Shown: positions 1-15,106 of the stretch, one piece after another
Position numbering within the stretch: position 1 is the stretch's first letter
Layout of the letters: every line of letters starts with the position of its first letter
Assembly: GCA_012295275.1 (NCBI GenBank)
Contig: CM022679.1
Location: 24,667,502-24,731,501, forward strand
Source of the DNA: Chrysomallon squamiferum
Taxonomy: Eukaryota > Mollusca > Gastropoda > Neomphalida > Peltospiridae
Reading direction: 5' to 3'
DNA length: 64,000 bases
Translations under genes and position numbers: made by a program
The notes under the pieces: generated by a model
What the model was told of the DNA's origin: nothing
The model's database searches: none
The model's input: the letters and a program-made list of their open reading frames with translations, nothing else

Positions 1-207
1 CAAATAATTTGCAGAAAACTGAAGTGTATTAATTTATAAATAATTTCTATTCAAGTACTTGCATAAATTTATATACATTTATTCTGATTTGCTGGATTAT
101 TATTTTAAATAGGATGTTCCATTATTTATTTTTTGATGACAAATGATATTTTGTACTTAACAAATGAATTCAGACAATAAACAAACTAAAGTCTCTATGA
201 CTGTTAC

Positions 208-1890
208 CTGTCAAAGCAATCTTTCCAGCTTTTGATATAATTCCAGAGAGCAGCAAATTCATGAATACCAATTGTTCCACTTCTGAAAAAATATTTTTTT
301 TTAATAATAATCTCTACTGGTTGTAAGTCCTGTATAAAACATGATTAGTTACAATATGCAGTGATAAAATGTTTTATTTTTTCAGACAGGAAAGCTTAGA
401 TACATTAGTTTGAAGTCAATTCTGATGTGGCTGCCTTTGTACATGTAATTCATCTTTGTACACTTAAAATAATTTAATTATGTCTTTATTTTTGTTTCAC
501 AGTAAATATTTCTTTATAATATTTTATATTAATTATAAATTTTTTATTTTTTTATTTTACTTACAAATTATAAAAACATATTTATCTAAGAAATAAATAA
601 ATAAAAAGCAATTTGAGCTAACTTACTTATCAGTATCGAACATTCCTATCATAAGTCGACATGTCTCAGCATTAAAAGGTGTCCAGTTTCCATTCATCAA
701 AGCTCGCTGCAGCTCTGATGAAGTTATCTGCCCCGACTTGTCCTGATCCACAGTCTGTAATTACACTTATATTTAATAAACACTCTCCAGCAATTACAAG
801 ATACACTGTACAAGACAAAAATATTCAGACAAAAAGACACACAGGCAGAGCAACAAAGAAAGATATAACAGATAGAAAATTTAGACGTCAAATAGATTGA
901 GATTTTTATGCCATTAATATTTGTACATTATACTGAGCTATTGATATATTTATTGTATTATTAAAAACTTTTAATATGTTGTTTTGTGTTTTAATACAGC
1001 AATAATTATTTGTACTAATTACTATTTATAACTGCTGAAATACATGTATGTGGAGGTCACATGATCAGGAAGTACTTATCTCGGCTACAGTTTAATCAAT
1101 TATTTTGATTTTTAAAAATACTGACCTGAAACCATCCCCATAAATCTTGACTAATACCTGGTGGAAGGGGAGGTCCACCATACCCCTGTGGTGAGCCATA
1201 TGGAGGAGGGGCCTGTTGTTGGTATGGTGGTGGTTGTGACCCATAAGGTGGTTGACCATATTGATATGGTTGTGTTGGTTGTCCATATGATTGTGCTGGC
1301 TGTCCATAAGGTGGTGTTGGTTGTCCATATGACTGTTGTGGTTGACCATATTGTGGCCTCTGTTGTCCCTGGCTAAATGCTGCTCCAGTTCCATATCCAC
1401 TCTTTATAACAGAAACTGTTAATTATAGATTCTCTCAAAGCAACAGTGGCATACATTATAATCTGTACCTTTATAAACATTTTGGGAAACTGGAAGAATG
1501 CTTCTGATTTCTTAAATGTGACTGTCACTAAACATACAGGATTATAGTCAATTCTCATTTATTCCATATTCTTTTGGACAAGTTCCATATCAATGTATTA
1601 ATAAAATCCACTTTTGGCAGATATCCCATATTTGGGAATTGCATGCCAAAACAAGATTATTTGAGACATAAGTATGTTCTAATCACAATATACAAATACT
1701 GTAATCTTGAAAAATATTTTATTAGACAGTATCTAAATATAATGGTTTGAAGATCATATTGTGAAAAAATAATCAAATAAAATTGCCAAAACAAATATAG
1801 TTTATAAATGTTTTCTATGATACAGATACTTGCATACTTCCACTATTATTAACTCTGGCTTACACTGAATAAAACATGTTATTAAATAAA

Positions 1891-1941
<51 letters not shown>

Positions 1942-2353
1942 GTAACAAAGGTCAGTATACTTTATACTGACTATAAATATAAAAACAATAATCACAAAAA
2001 GCTCACTTAATAATTATTTGTTTAATTCATTAAGATTATTGTTTCCCTCACACCATAACGTTGAAGCTGATATAAATCAAGTTAATGGTACAAAGCAAGC
2101 AGTGGCTTGCAGAGGGGTGGATCTGGGAGCATACAATCAATGGTGAGTCTTTGGAACATACAATCAATGAATTGGCCATGGCTTCACCAGACCTCTGCAA
2201 GCCACTGAAAGCAAGTACGTCTACCTTATTTAGTTAGTATCTACTAGTTTTATTTGGTTTAAACTTTCGTGCTTTAGGATACAAACAAAAAATTATACTT
2301 CAAATTATAATTAAACGTACGTAAGCAGGCTGTTGATTTCCACCCCACGACAT
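208..2353 (-). CDS. PEF1: Peflin (penta-EF-hand protein), 5' part; continues past the left edge
   Basis: Peflin is a cytosolic calcium-binding penta-EF-hand protein that pairs with ALG-2 (PDCD6) and acts at ER exit sites with the COPII coat. Four coding exons are visible: 2321-2353 (ATG at 2353, 11 codons), 1126-1401, 627-754 and 208-282, joined by GT-AG introns with matching phases (about 170 residues). Residues 1-100 are a Gly/Pro/Gln/Tyr-rich tail built on repeats such as YGQP and PPYG, typical of peflin. The tail ends in WGWFQ and runs into EF-hand 1 (VDQDKSGQITSSEL). Then come LMNGNWTPFNAETCRLMI, EF-hand 2 (FDTDKSGTIGIHEFAALW) and YIKSWKDCFDR. This order matches human peflin as I remember it. 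EF-hands 3-5 and the stop lie outside the window. A frame-shifted 102-codon ORF over exon 2 is a shadow. The COPII gene SEC31 lies about 7 kb away, possibly by chance. Confidence 0.9.
1894..1941. repeat. (AC)n microsatellite in peflin intron 1
   Basis: An uninterrupted run of about 24 AC dinucleotides between peflin coding exons 1 and 2. Confidence 0.95.
2100..2207. mobile_element. hAT-like miniature inverted-repeat element (MITE)
   Basis: This 108-bp element has perfect 16-bp terminal inverted repeats: CAGTGGCTTGCAGAGG at 2100-2115 and its reverse complement at 2192-2207. It is flanked by an 8-bp direct repeat AAAGCAAG at 2092-2099 and 2208-2215. An 8-bp target duplication and ends starting CAGTGGC are known hallmarks of the hAT superfamily. 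It has no coding capacity, so it would be a non-autonomous copy. The interior contains a short direct repeat (acatacaatcaatg-like, near 2151 and 2157-2170). It sits in peflin intron 1, about 110 bp from the start codon exon. Confidence 0.85.
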
Positions 2354-3593
2354 TATTCAGAAGACTCGAAAAAATGATATTAATAAAATTCTAAAATAAA
2401 AAAAGTCATAATCATCAGTTTCGGTATATCTACACCATTGAAATGGGAAATAACTCTCACCAATATACGGTCTCATGACACAGAAATTTGACAATCACAA
2501 ATTACCTAAATTCTTAAAATTGTATGAGGGATATTGTTTTCAGTCCTCAAGATTCGAATTATTTTCCTGTGTATTTCATATTAATCTGATACTACTGAGA
2601 TAATTAATTAGGATTTTGTTAAGTTATATCCTGGATAATGTTTTACATAATTATTATAATAAGAGTAAATAAATTTAACAATTATGATATAGTTCGCATC
2701 GTTGTTTTCACTAAGTGCGATTTTGATCGTCTCTATTTGGCACAGACAATTTGGTCTAGTGCATAGCGGCCTCTAGCTAAAATGCTGTATCAGTTTCTAA
2801 AGTTTAGAGTGTATGCCATTTTCACGAGCATTATTATTATTATTAGATATTATTATTATTATGTGTGTGTGTATGTGTGTGTGAATCTTGAAATGCTAGA
2901 CTAATAAATAAATAATTAATTAATGCACTTGAAAAATTTCAGTTTTCATTATATAAAGAGTTTTCAATTTCTTTATAAGTTAGCCAGTGCGCAGATGTCA
3001 AAAACTCAAACATTTACAATGATACAGATTTACTTGTATGAATGGGAATATTCGAGTTAAATTGAATTATTTAATGTATTTTTCTGGCAGTACGAATTAA
3101 AGTTCCATGCTTATTATTTTATGTCTTAGGGCGACTTGTTGCCATTTTATCAAAAGTTCAGCAAATTAGAATTTGACATCACTGTATTTGTAGCGGACAG
3201 ATAACTGTATTTTTCTGACACAACTAGAAATCAGTTCTCCATGTACATGATTATATTTTGTGTTAATTATACTTCCAAAATGTTCTGCAACATGGCGACT
3301 CGTGTGCAGAAAAACAAAGAGAAAACAAAGCTGTAAACATTTATTATTCAAATATGTTTTCATGATCCAACAATTAATTAACATAAATCAACTTAATAAC
3401 ATGCGTATAAATGCAGTCATGCATGATTTCACTGATGAGCAATAAGATGTAAACACATACGTGCATATTATGTTCAATTCAAACACTAGCTGTAAAACGC
3501 ATATTTCATCATTAAAATATTTAATTTTATTTTATTTATTTCATTTATTTTATTAAGGATTCAAGAAATGTTCAGCTACTAAATTGATCAAAT
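2354..3593. other. Intergenic region between peflin and the dehydrogenase
   Basis: About 1.2 kb with no ORF or splice-flanked exon that I can support. It should hold the peflin promoter (next to 2353) and the 3' end of the dehydrogenase (TTTATT motifs at 3530-3560 read as AATAAA on the minus strand). An (ATT)n and GT-rich patch lies at about 2830-2883. Confidence 0.6.
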
Positions 3594-6454
<2,861 letters not shown>

Positions 6455-6863
6455 AGTTACACTACTGACAATGCCCTAGTTTCTTCGCATGTAATATCTG
6501 TAGCGGTACTTTTATCACATATCCGTAGATGTCCTTTCATCACACATAGGCCATAACTGATACGCTACCAATAGTTACCGTATTTAATATGTAAAATGCA
6601 CTTCATTCAATAATGTAAATAAATAATGCAAAAGAGAAATTTCCCGATGACAACCTTTAGCAGGATGTTTAGAAATTCAATAAAAAAATGTTATATAATG
6701 ATTTAAATACATATAAAGCAGTCAAAGTATATTTAATTGTTTATTTATTTTTGTTTTTAATTAAATATTGGATATATTTATTAAAATATTAGGAAAACGG
6801 TTCACTTTGAAAAATCTGTTAATGGTTTAGGGTTTATCACGATTTATTTATTTATTTATTTAC

Positions 6864-6904
<41 letters not shown>

Positions 6905-9706
6905 TGATGATGAGAATGATGATGATGATGATGATTATTATTATTATTAATTGCAGCACTATACTTTTGTCCTAAACAATAATGTAAGTGTATTAAATAA
7001 TTTCTATTTGTTTTAATATTTTTTTAATTATTATTATTAATGTTTTAGAAAGTTTGTTAATCAAACATAATATTTCCAAGTAAAATCGGAGCGACGTTCT
7101 TGATGATAGAAGATAAGTTACGTGGTTTGTAAAATGCAAGTCTGAATCAGAATTCAAAAATAAAATTAATAAGCTTAGGGGAGACTAATAAATAAATAAA
7201 TAAATAAAATTAACCATGATTTGGTTTCTACTCTGTGTCAACATTTAGGCAAATCATACGTTAATGTTTTCATGTATTCCCTGGGTAGTATAGTCTGTAG
7301 AAACTGAAATTTGTGAAATAATTTCATAAAATCGCTATTAAGAAATCTGAAATGAATTTTCTTCGTATTACAAAATAATATCTAGACGTTCAGATTTCAA
7401 TTTTTTTTCTTCAAACTAATAAGAAAATTCACTGATAATTATTGTTATTTTACAGACTGTTTTATAATTTGTTTTAGCATGTATCAGTGAAAGATGACTA
7501 TCGTTAAGTACGTTGATACAGGCATGGATCTAAAGAAAGCTAGCTCATTAACACCGTAGAAAATGAAGTGGAATTTACTAAAGAATACTAACTAGTGCGC
7601 ATACTCCAAAGGAAAAGGAATAAACTTTCTTCGTGCCACGTTGATCGGTATGTTGTACGTGGATTTTCATACGTGATTTCTTTATAAACTGTTTAATTCT
7701 GAGCATACTGAGGTTATCTTCACTGATAAGGATTAAACTGACAGAAGATACTACATTAATACATGCTACTTTGAGCAAAGTGTAAGTGCTACCATCATAC
7801 TTTCAGTGCTGTCGTTTTCGCAACATTTCTGATTTCACTATAGTCACATAGTGACTATGAAAGTGTTACCGGTAAACTGAGTTTCCGTGGGAATAGCATT
7901 GACAACTTGTATATATTTTTACTTTTAAAACATATACTTTAAAAATAAAAATATTTCTGTTTTTCATATTTATTCTTGTACTTTTCGATGATTTGCTATG
8001 TTGCATTGACAATCCTGTCACTGTCCATGTCGAGTATGTCACACTCATTGTCAGTGTCATATGTTTTAACGTGTTAAAATTGTTTATATTACGTATGTGA
8101 CACAATTTTCGAAAATACCATTTACCTATAAACTAATATATTATCATAAGAAAGAGCTCCAAAAAGAATATTAAAAAAAAAAAAAAAAAATGACAAGATA
8201 TCTTTCATAGCATTGATTTGATATGAAAAAGTTAGGAATTTTTATGTGATTATGTGATGAAATTTGCCGAGATTTTTCCATCAGGATCCTTCATTTGGCC
8301 AAATAAACACTGAATATTTAAATTCAAACGAACATATGTATTAGCTCTCAAAATGAAGCTTTTGATATGTTCTAGAACTATAGAGTATTTTTTAAAATTT
8401 GGGTGTCATTCTCAATTAATTGGAATAATTAGCTCAAACATACCATATGTCTTAATAATGTAATTCCCCAAAACTTCACAGAAATTAATAATAGTATTTA
8501 AAATGATCATTTTTCAAGGCTGGTGAATTGTAGAGACCTTTTCATTTTCAAGCATTTTGAAAACATTCATCTTTTTTTTATCAGTTAATATTAATTAGCT
8601 TTATGATTTGATCATATAGGTATTTAAAAAAATGCATAATAGTCTAATTTCTTAAGAACTGTCTTCATAATCAAGACCTTCATCAGAAAGAATATATCAG
8701 AAACTGGAATATTACACCATGTAGTGACATAATTACTAAAAAAATAAACATTGAACTCTTCAGACATCAGCAGAAATTGCTGTGACCATGTCATTTGCTG
8801 AGAACATTGCACATTTTGGTATCCAAAATTAAATGCCTGCTACCCTAAATATTTGGATGAAGTTTAGCAGACTATGAGAGAAATGCATGATTTAAAATCC
8901 TGAATAAGCTTAGCCTAGTCACGTAACAATCTTTACGAAATTGTAACTGTGTCAGTTGATTCTCTATTATTTGTCAAAGATCACATGTCAAGAGACAAAT
9001 ATGATGACGAAACTCGAGTATATGTATAGTTTGTCATGATATTTGTTCCTTCTAAAAAGTTTGTAAAAATAATGTCAAAGCAAAAACAAGAATGAGGGAA
9101 CCCTCTTCGTGGTAAGCAAAAACATGTCATAAAAATCAGATGACCTTCCACTGCTGCACTGAGACAGTTTTTGTCACATACTTATTTATATTTTAGTGTG
9201 TTACTTTTTTATAGTATTTTGTAATGATCCTGAGAGAAACATTTCTTAATTATTCTTAGTACCTCCATTAAAATGTACATTTGCACTGAGCAAGATAACA
9301 ATGTAAATATAATTTGTCATTTTATTTCTAAATAGTCATTAGTGACAATTTTTATATTATTGCCAATAAAGCAGTGTTATATTTTCCACTTCTGATTTGT
9401 TTGTAAAATATATTTAAAACCCACCAGTTAAATTAAGGATAATGTTCTTTAGTGATTGATTTATACCAGTTACAACATTTCTATATTTTTTTAAACTTTT
9501 AAACTTTATTTTTTATAGATCTATTGATGAAGTGATGTCACAGTAAATGACCAAATGTCCATTTCATTGCAGAGTAATACATTTGTTATTATTAATATAA
9601 ATGAGTAACTAGAAATAAATAACAATCAGCTGGAAGTTTATAATATATATTTATTGTGTTTAGATACAGGTCAGGGTTTATATTTTATAATTTTCATAAT
9701 TCACAG
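6455..9706. other. Divergent intergenic region between the dehydrogenase and SEC31
   Basis: About 3.3 kb upstream of both the dehydrogenase (minus) and SEC31 (plus), so it should contain both promoters. I see no coding exon. A splice acceptor (TTCACAG, ending at 9706) lies 12 bp before the SEC31 ATG. The SEC31 5' UTR is therefore probably split, with its first non-coding exon somewhere in this region. Confidence 0.6.
6865..6949. repeat. Compound (TAA)n-(TGA)n-(TTA)n microsatellite
   Basis: Runs of ATA, then ATG, then ATT trinucleotides follow each other, ending in a stretch complementary to the first block. Simple sequence only. Confidence 0.95.
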
Positions 9707-9718
9707 AAAGACATCAAA

Positions 9719-12700
9719 ATGAGAATCAAAGAAATTGATCGTACTGCAAATGTGGCTTGGTCACCTGCAACCCAGTACCCAGTTTATATTGTGGCTGGCA
9801 CAGCAGCTCAGCAGCTTGATGCAACATTCAGGTAACACCACCATCCAGAATAGTAATTACATGACAGTCACTGAGTTAATAAACCTAACCATGTGAAATA
9901 TTTTAGAAATAATTACAACATGTAGCAAATAGTTTTCATGCTCTTAATTTAGTAACATTTAATTAAGTAACAAAACAAATTTTTAACTTCTTCCCTGAAC
10001 GTTGTTAACACCTATCATTTTAGTTGTCTATTATTAAATGTGTAAGATGTCCCTGAGAAAGTGAGATTGTTTAAATGTTAACAGAAATAAAAAATTAAAA
10101 AGTATACAAGTCAAATATAATCTTTAAAACTATAGCAAATACTGACTAATTATTATCAGTGTAAAAAATTTCATTGGCTTGAATTATAGTTTTGAAGAAG
10201 AAAAAAAGTGGTTGTGAAAAAATAACCTACTAAAATCATTACTACAATTATTATTTTTATATTTTATTAGCACATCTTCTGCACTTGAGATATATGGATT
10301 AAATCTTGCAGAAGCTACACTGGATATGCCATTGTTAGCTTCCATTCCTTCAGAATGCAGGTATAAATTATGTGTATTATTTTATTCAGATTTTACTATA
10401 TTTTAATCATAGAAAGTATTATTTTTTCAATTTTACAGATACATTTTTACAAAATTTTAAATGTTTTATAAACCATCAGGGTCATTAGTTTTATTTCATA
10501 TTGTTTCCACCTTTTAATTAAATAACTAACTCAAATATACAGATTAAAATGATAATAATAAGAAACTTCAAGTGTACCTTTACTGTTCATGAGTAACTGT
10601 CACTCATAATCTGCTCATTAGTGGGGTTTACAGTCTTTTACTGGTTTTATTCTTACTGTCTTTTTTTACTTACCTCAGATTTCATAAAGTTTTATGGGGA
10701 TCTTATGGAATAGGAGGAAAAGACACACCATCTGGTCTGATAGTGGCTGGCACAGATAAAGGATCCATTCAAGTATACAGTGCATCCTCTTTATTGAATT
10801 CTCAGAAGGACTGTCTTGTCTTTGAAAAATCACAGCACTCAGGACCTGTAAAAGCTCTGGATTTTAATCCATTTCAGGTACATATAAGTTAATAATTATT
10901 GGTTTATCTGAAAATTATTTAGAACAGAGGTTTAATGAATAATCAACATGGGGTTTGCAAGAAAATTTCAGTAATGATGGCTTTAAAAAGTAAAAACAAC
11001 ATTAGTATAGAAGGCCACTTAAAGAATGACAATTATCCTTGTCTGACCTTGTATTATATTTTATCCAGCTATAGCCCTGTACACATTTCACTAGCTTATT
11101 AACCTAACCATTCTTGAGTATGGTATTTGGAAATGGGCAACACATCGGCCAAATATTTTCTCAAGGAGCACAGTCAGAAATAAATTTTTTCAGAATATCT
11201 GATTTAGAAGATAATAATTCTAAATGAAATGCTTGGCTACATGACATAAAATAAATGATATACTTGGTTTATCTGTAAGGAAGATGCTTGTTAAAACTGG
11301 TATTATAAACAAATTAAAACTTAAGACATGTGATGATTTATGCAAAATAGGACAAGATTTCAGATAAAAAATAGTCAACCATATTTTAGGATATTGCAAA
11401 CAAATATAAATTTCAAAATAACTGGTTATACTTGTTTGCTTATCTTCACTGTTAATTTTTTTTTTTTTTTTTAATATCTTTTATTTTCAGTTAAATGTTT
11501 ATTTTTTATTTTACTTATGTTTAGCCTAATCTTCTTGCTTCTGGGGGCTCTGAGTCAGAAATTCTTATTTGGGACATGACAAAACCTGATACACCAATGA
11601 CACCTGGTCAGAAATCACAGGTAAATAATCTTACTGGAATTCTAATAGTTGTTTTTAGGAAGAAACAAGTTTTGTTTTAGCTGTTGCATGAGATCATTAG
11701 ATAGAATTAATTCTTTTCATGTTAAAATACAAATAATAATCAGTATAATAAATGAAAAGAATATAAATTATTAGATATTTTATAGTTTTAATTAAATATA
11801 TTCTAAAATAATAAAATAAATGTAAATTTAGATTATTTTAATATTTCTAACTCAATGTAAATCCTGTATCTTTTCAGAATTATATATATATACATTCTAT
11901 TACAATAATAAAAATGGACATGTTTTATTATATTTTAATATTTTAATTTCTTTCAACAAAAAAACAGCCCCCTGAAGAAGTGGCTTGTGTATCATGGAAT
12001 CGACAAGTTCAGCACATTTTAGCCTCCACATTTACAGCTCGCTGTGTTGTTTGGGACCTCAGAAAGAATGAACCAATCATCAAAATCAGTGACAGCATGT
12101 CTCGAGTGAGTTTGAGAACGGTCTTGTTTTGTTAAAGAGTTTTAATGGGTGGCATTGCTGACATTGAATATTTTCGGAGTCATTGTAGTTTTTTTAATTA
12201 GAAACATTTATTCATTAAAATATCCACAAAAACTGACTTTTAATTTAAAACATAATAGCTGATGAATTTCTTGTTATTTTTGTTCAAGCTGCCTTATTTT
12301 TAAAGAATTTATTATTATTAATGTTGAAATTAGTTCTTTGAAATGATATAGTCACAGACTGATTGATGGATTTTATAAAAGCATTCATATTTAATATATT
12401 ATGTCATTTGATTCCTGTATATATAAAAAATATAAGAATAAATCAGTATTAGTTACACATATGGATAGTTTTTAATATATATACACACACATCAGAGGTC
12501 TCTCTACACACTAAGATATGGCAGGCCTGTCATCACCTACGGCTTACAACGAGTTTGCCTGCCAAACATCAGCAACGGCAGCAGTATCCACCACCTGTTT
12601 ATTTAGACATCAGTATAATAATTATGTTATCCTAGATACATAAAAACCTTTTTAAAATACTGTCTTTGTCCTTCAATCCACACAATATAAAAATAATTAT

Positions 12701-12791
12701 TATTAACTGCACACATTCTCATAAATATTCATTATCATACTCGTACTGCATGGTGATTTTTTTACTTTCAGAGCAGTGAAAATGATCTCAC

Positions 12792-12827
<36 letters not shown>

Positions 12828-15060
12828 TATATAATAATTAATATATACAGGTTACAAAACAATATATATGTACATTTTTTGTATGAATATATTCATGTAA
12901 AAAATATAATTCACAGAACAACCAGACTAAACTCGCCGGCAACAGATACTTTGACTTTATTTAATTGCATATAAAATAAACTTGTTAATAGTTAATGCAT
13001 TTGTTTATATGCAATTATTTATAGGAGTATTTTTGACAAACAATATGAACATTGTTCAAAGTACTTGTACCCTAAAAAAAATTACAGTACCATCCCTTAG
13101 TTTAACTTGCACCAGTTACACCAGTTCCTGCCATCCCTTTCATAAAAGCTGGTATGACCACAGGACATATTATATTAAAAACTATCCGAATAAGTAACTA
13201 ATATTGATTTCTTTTTATATATATTTTTTTAAATCTAAAACAAATGTAAACACATATTAAATGGAAAACAACTTTCATTTATTCAGATCAAAGCCAAAAC
13301 TGTGGCTTGGCATCCTGATGTAGCTACACAGTTATGTATATCATCAGAAGATGACCACACTCCAGTCATACAGCTGTGGGATCTTCGCTATGCCACTTCA
13401 CCTCTTAAAATTCTTGAAAATCATCAAAAGTAAGTGCCATTTTATTAAGAAACAGTCTAACCAAAAACCTGTTGTTTCTTAAGCATCTTTTTTGCTGAGC
13501 TATCTAATTCAGTATAGCTTCTCAAGTTTTGTATAATATAATATATATTTTTTTAATAATTATTAGTTTCCTGAAAATAATTGAAATGTCACTTGCATTT
13601 GTTCTGGATTAATAAATATAATTTTATTGTATATTAAATCTCATTTATCCATTCCGTTAGTTTTTAAGTACTGATTAAATTAAGGATCATTAACAATATT
13701 TTTTACGTTACCCATTTTTCTTTAAACATTCTGTTTGAGAACAAAAATGACTGATATTTCTAAACTTGTCATACCTTTATTAGTTAAATTATATCTTCAT
13801 AAATATATATTTTTATTATTATTTTATTTTTTTCATAAATATTTTATTGGCACCTTTTCTGCAATGTTAACTTTGATTGTTATTTCATCAGAGGTGTGTT
13901 GTCCATGGCCTGGTGTCCACAGGATGCTGATTTGTTGATGACGTGTGGCAAGGACAACAGAATACTCTGTTGGAATCCCAATTCAAATCAGCAGGGTGGA
14001 GAGGTATGCATGTTTTTTACATTTGTTACTTAACGCATTTTACTTACCCATGATTATTAGCCGAGAGAGAGATGAACAATGGTATATAATAAATGAAAGC
14101 AATATTCAGCAATACTGTTACTGGTTAAATGTTCCATTTATACTGATCTTTTTTCAGTTGTTATCTTTTTGTTTTTTTTCTTTGTTTCTTTGGGTTTTTT
14201 CAAGTGAAATGAATTATACTTCTCAAGACTCATTTTAATATCATTGTCCCTAATTTGTATCATCAGATAAAACAATTTTTTTTTTTTTTTTAATGTCATA
14301 AAATTATTTTCCACAGAATATTCTTTTAAAAAAAAAAAAATAATAATAATGTCCTAAGTTATAACTCTTGAACTGTTTACTGATTTTGTTATGTTTGTTC
14401 AAGGTTGTTTATGAGCTTCCAACCAGCAATCAGTGGTGTTTCGATGTCCAGTGGTGTCCAAGAAATCCATCCATAATTTCTAGCTCGTCATTTGATGGTC
14501 ATGTCACAGTTTACTCACTTTGGGTGGAGGTCACCCTATTCAACCCAGCAACAAGGTGAGTTACACTGACAAAAAGAAGAATTTTTCTATTATTTTTTTA
14601 ATTCTAAAATATTTATTGTTTAGAAAAAATATTTTAAACAGTCTTTTTCTTTTCCTTTTTAATTTTAAAATGATTGCTTAAATTGTTCTGTTTTTTTCCT
14701 AAAGTATGTGGTTTCATACTTCTATATGTGAAATGTATTATATATGTGAAATGTTCTGGTTGTTTCAGGTGGCTGATTCATTTGCTACTGCGGACCCTTT
14801 CTCTCAGCCTCAGGTACCTGTACCATCTCTAGAACAAGATAAAGTGATGCCTTTGCAAAAACCACCAAAGTGGCTCCGAAAACCTGTTGGTGCTTCATTT
14901 GCAGTGAGTTTCGTTTTCTGAAATCATGTAAACTTTATAATGATAAAATACATATATTTAATCCTGAAGTAATATTTGGTAATAATAATTTGGTGTTTTT
15001 TTATCACATAAAATTTATTATGATACAATCATGTTAATAAAATATTTTATACATCTTTAA

Positions 15061-15106
<46 letters not shown>

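Noticed and set aside
1092-1400. 102-codon His/Met/Asn-rich ORF on the minus strand
   Set aside because: It is a frame-shifted reading of peflin exon 2; the other frame gives the Gly/Pro/Gln/Tyr tail with correct splice phases.
12487-12610. GC-richer patch in SEC31 intron 5 with an 8-bp inverted repeat (TGGCAGGC...GCCTGCCA)
   Set aside because: No flanking target duplication or known element end could be shown; too little to call a mobile element.
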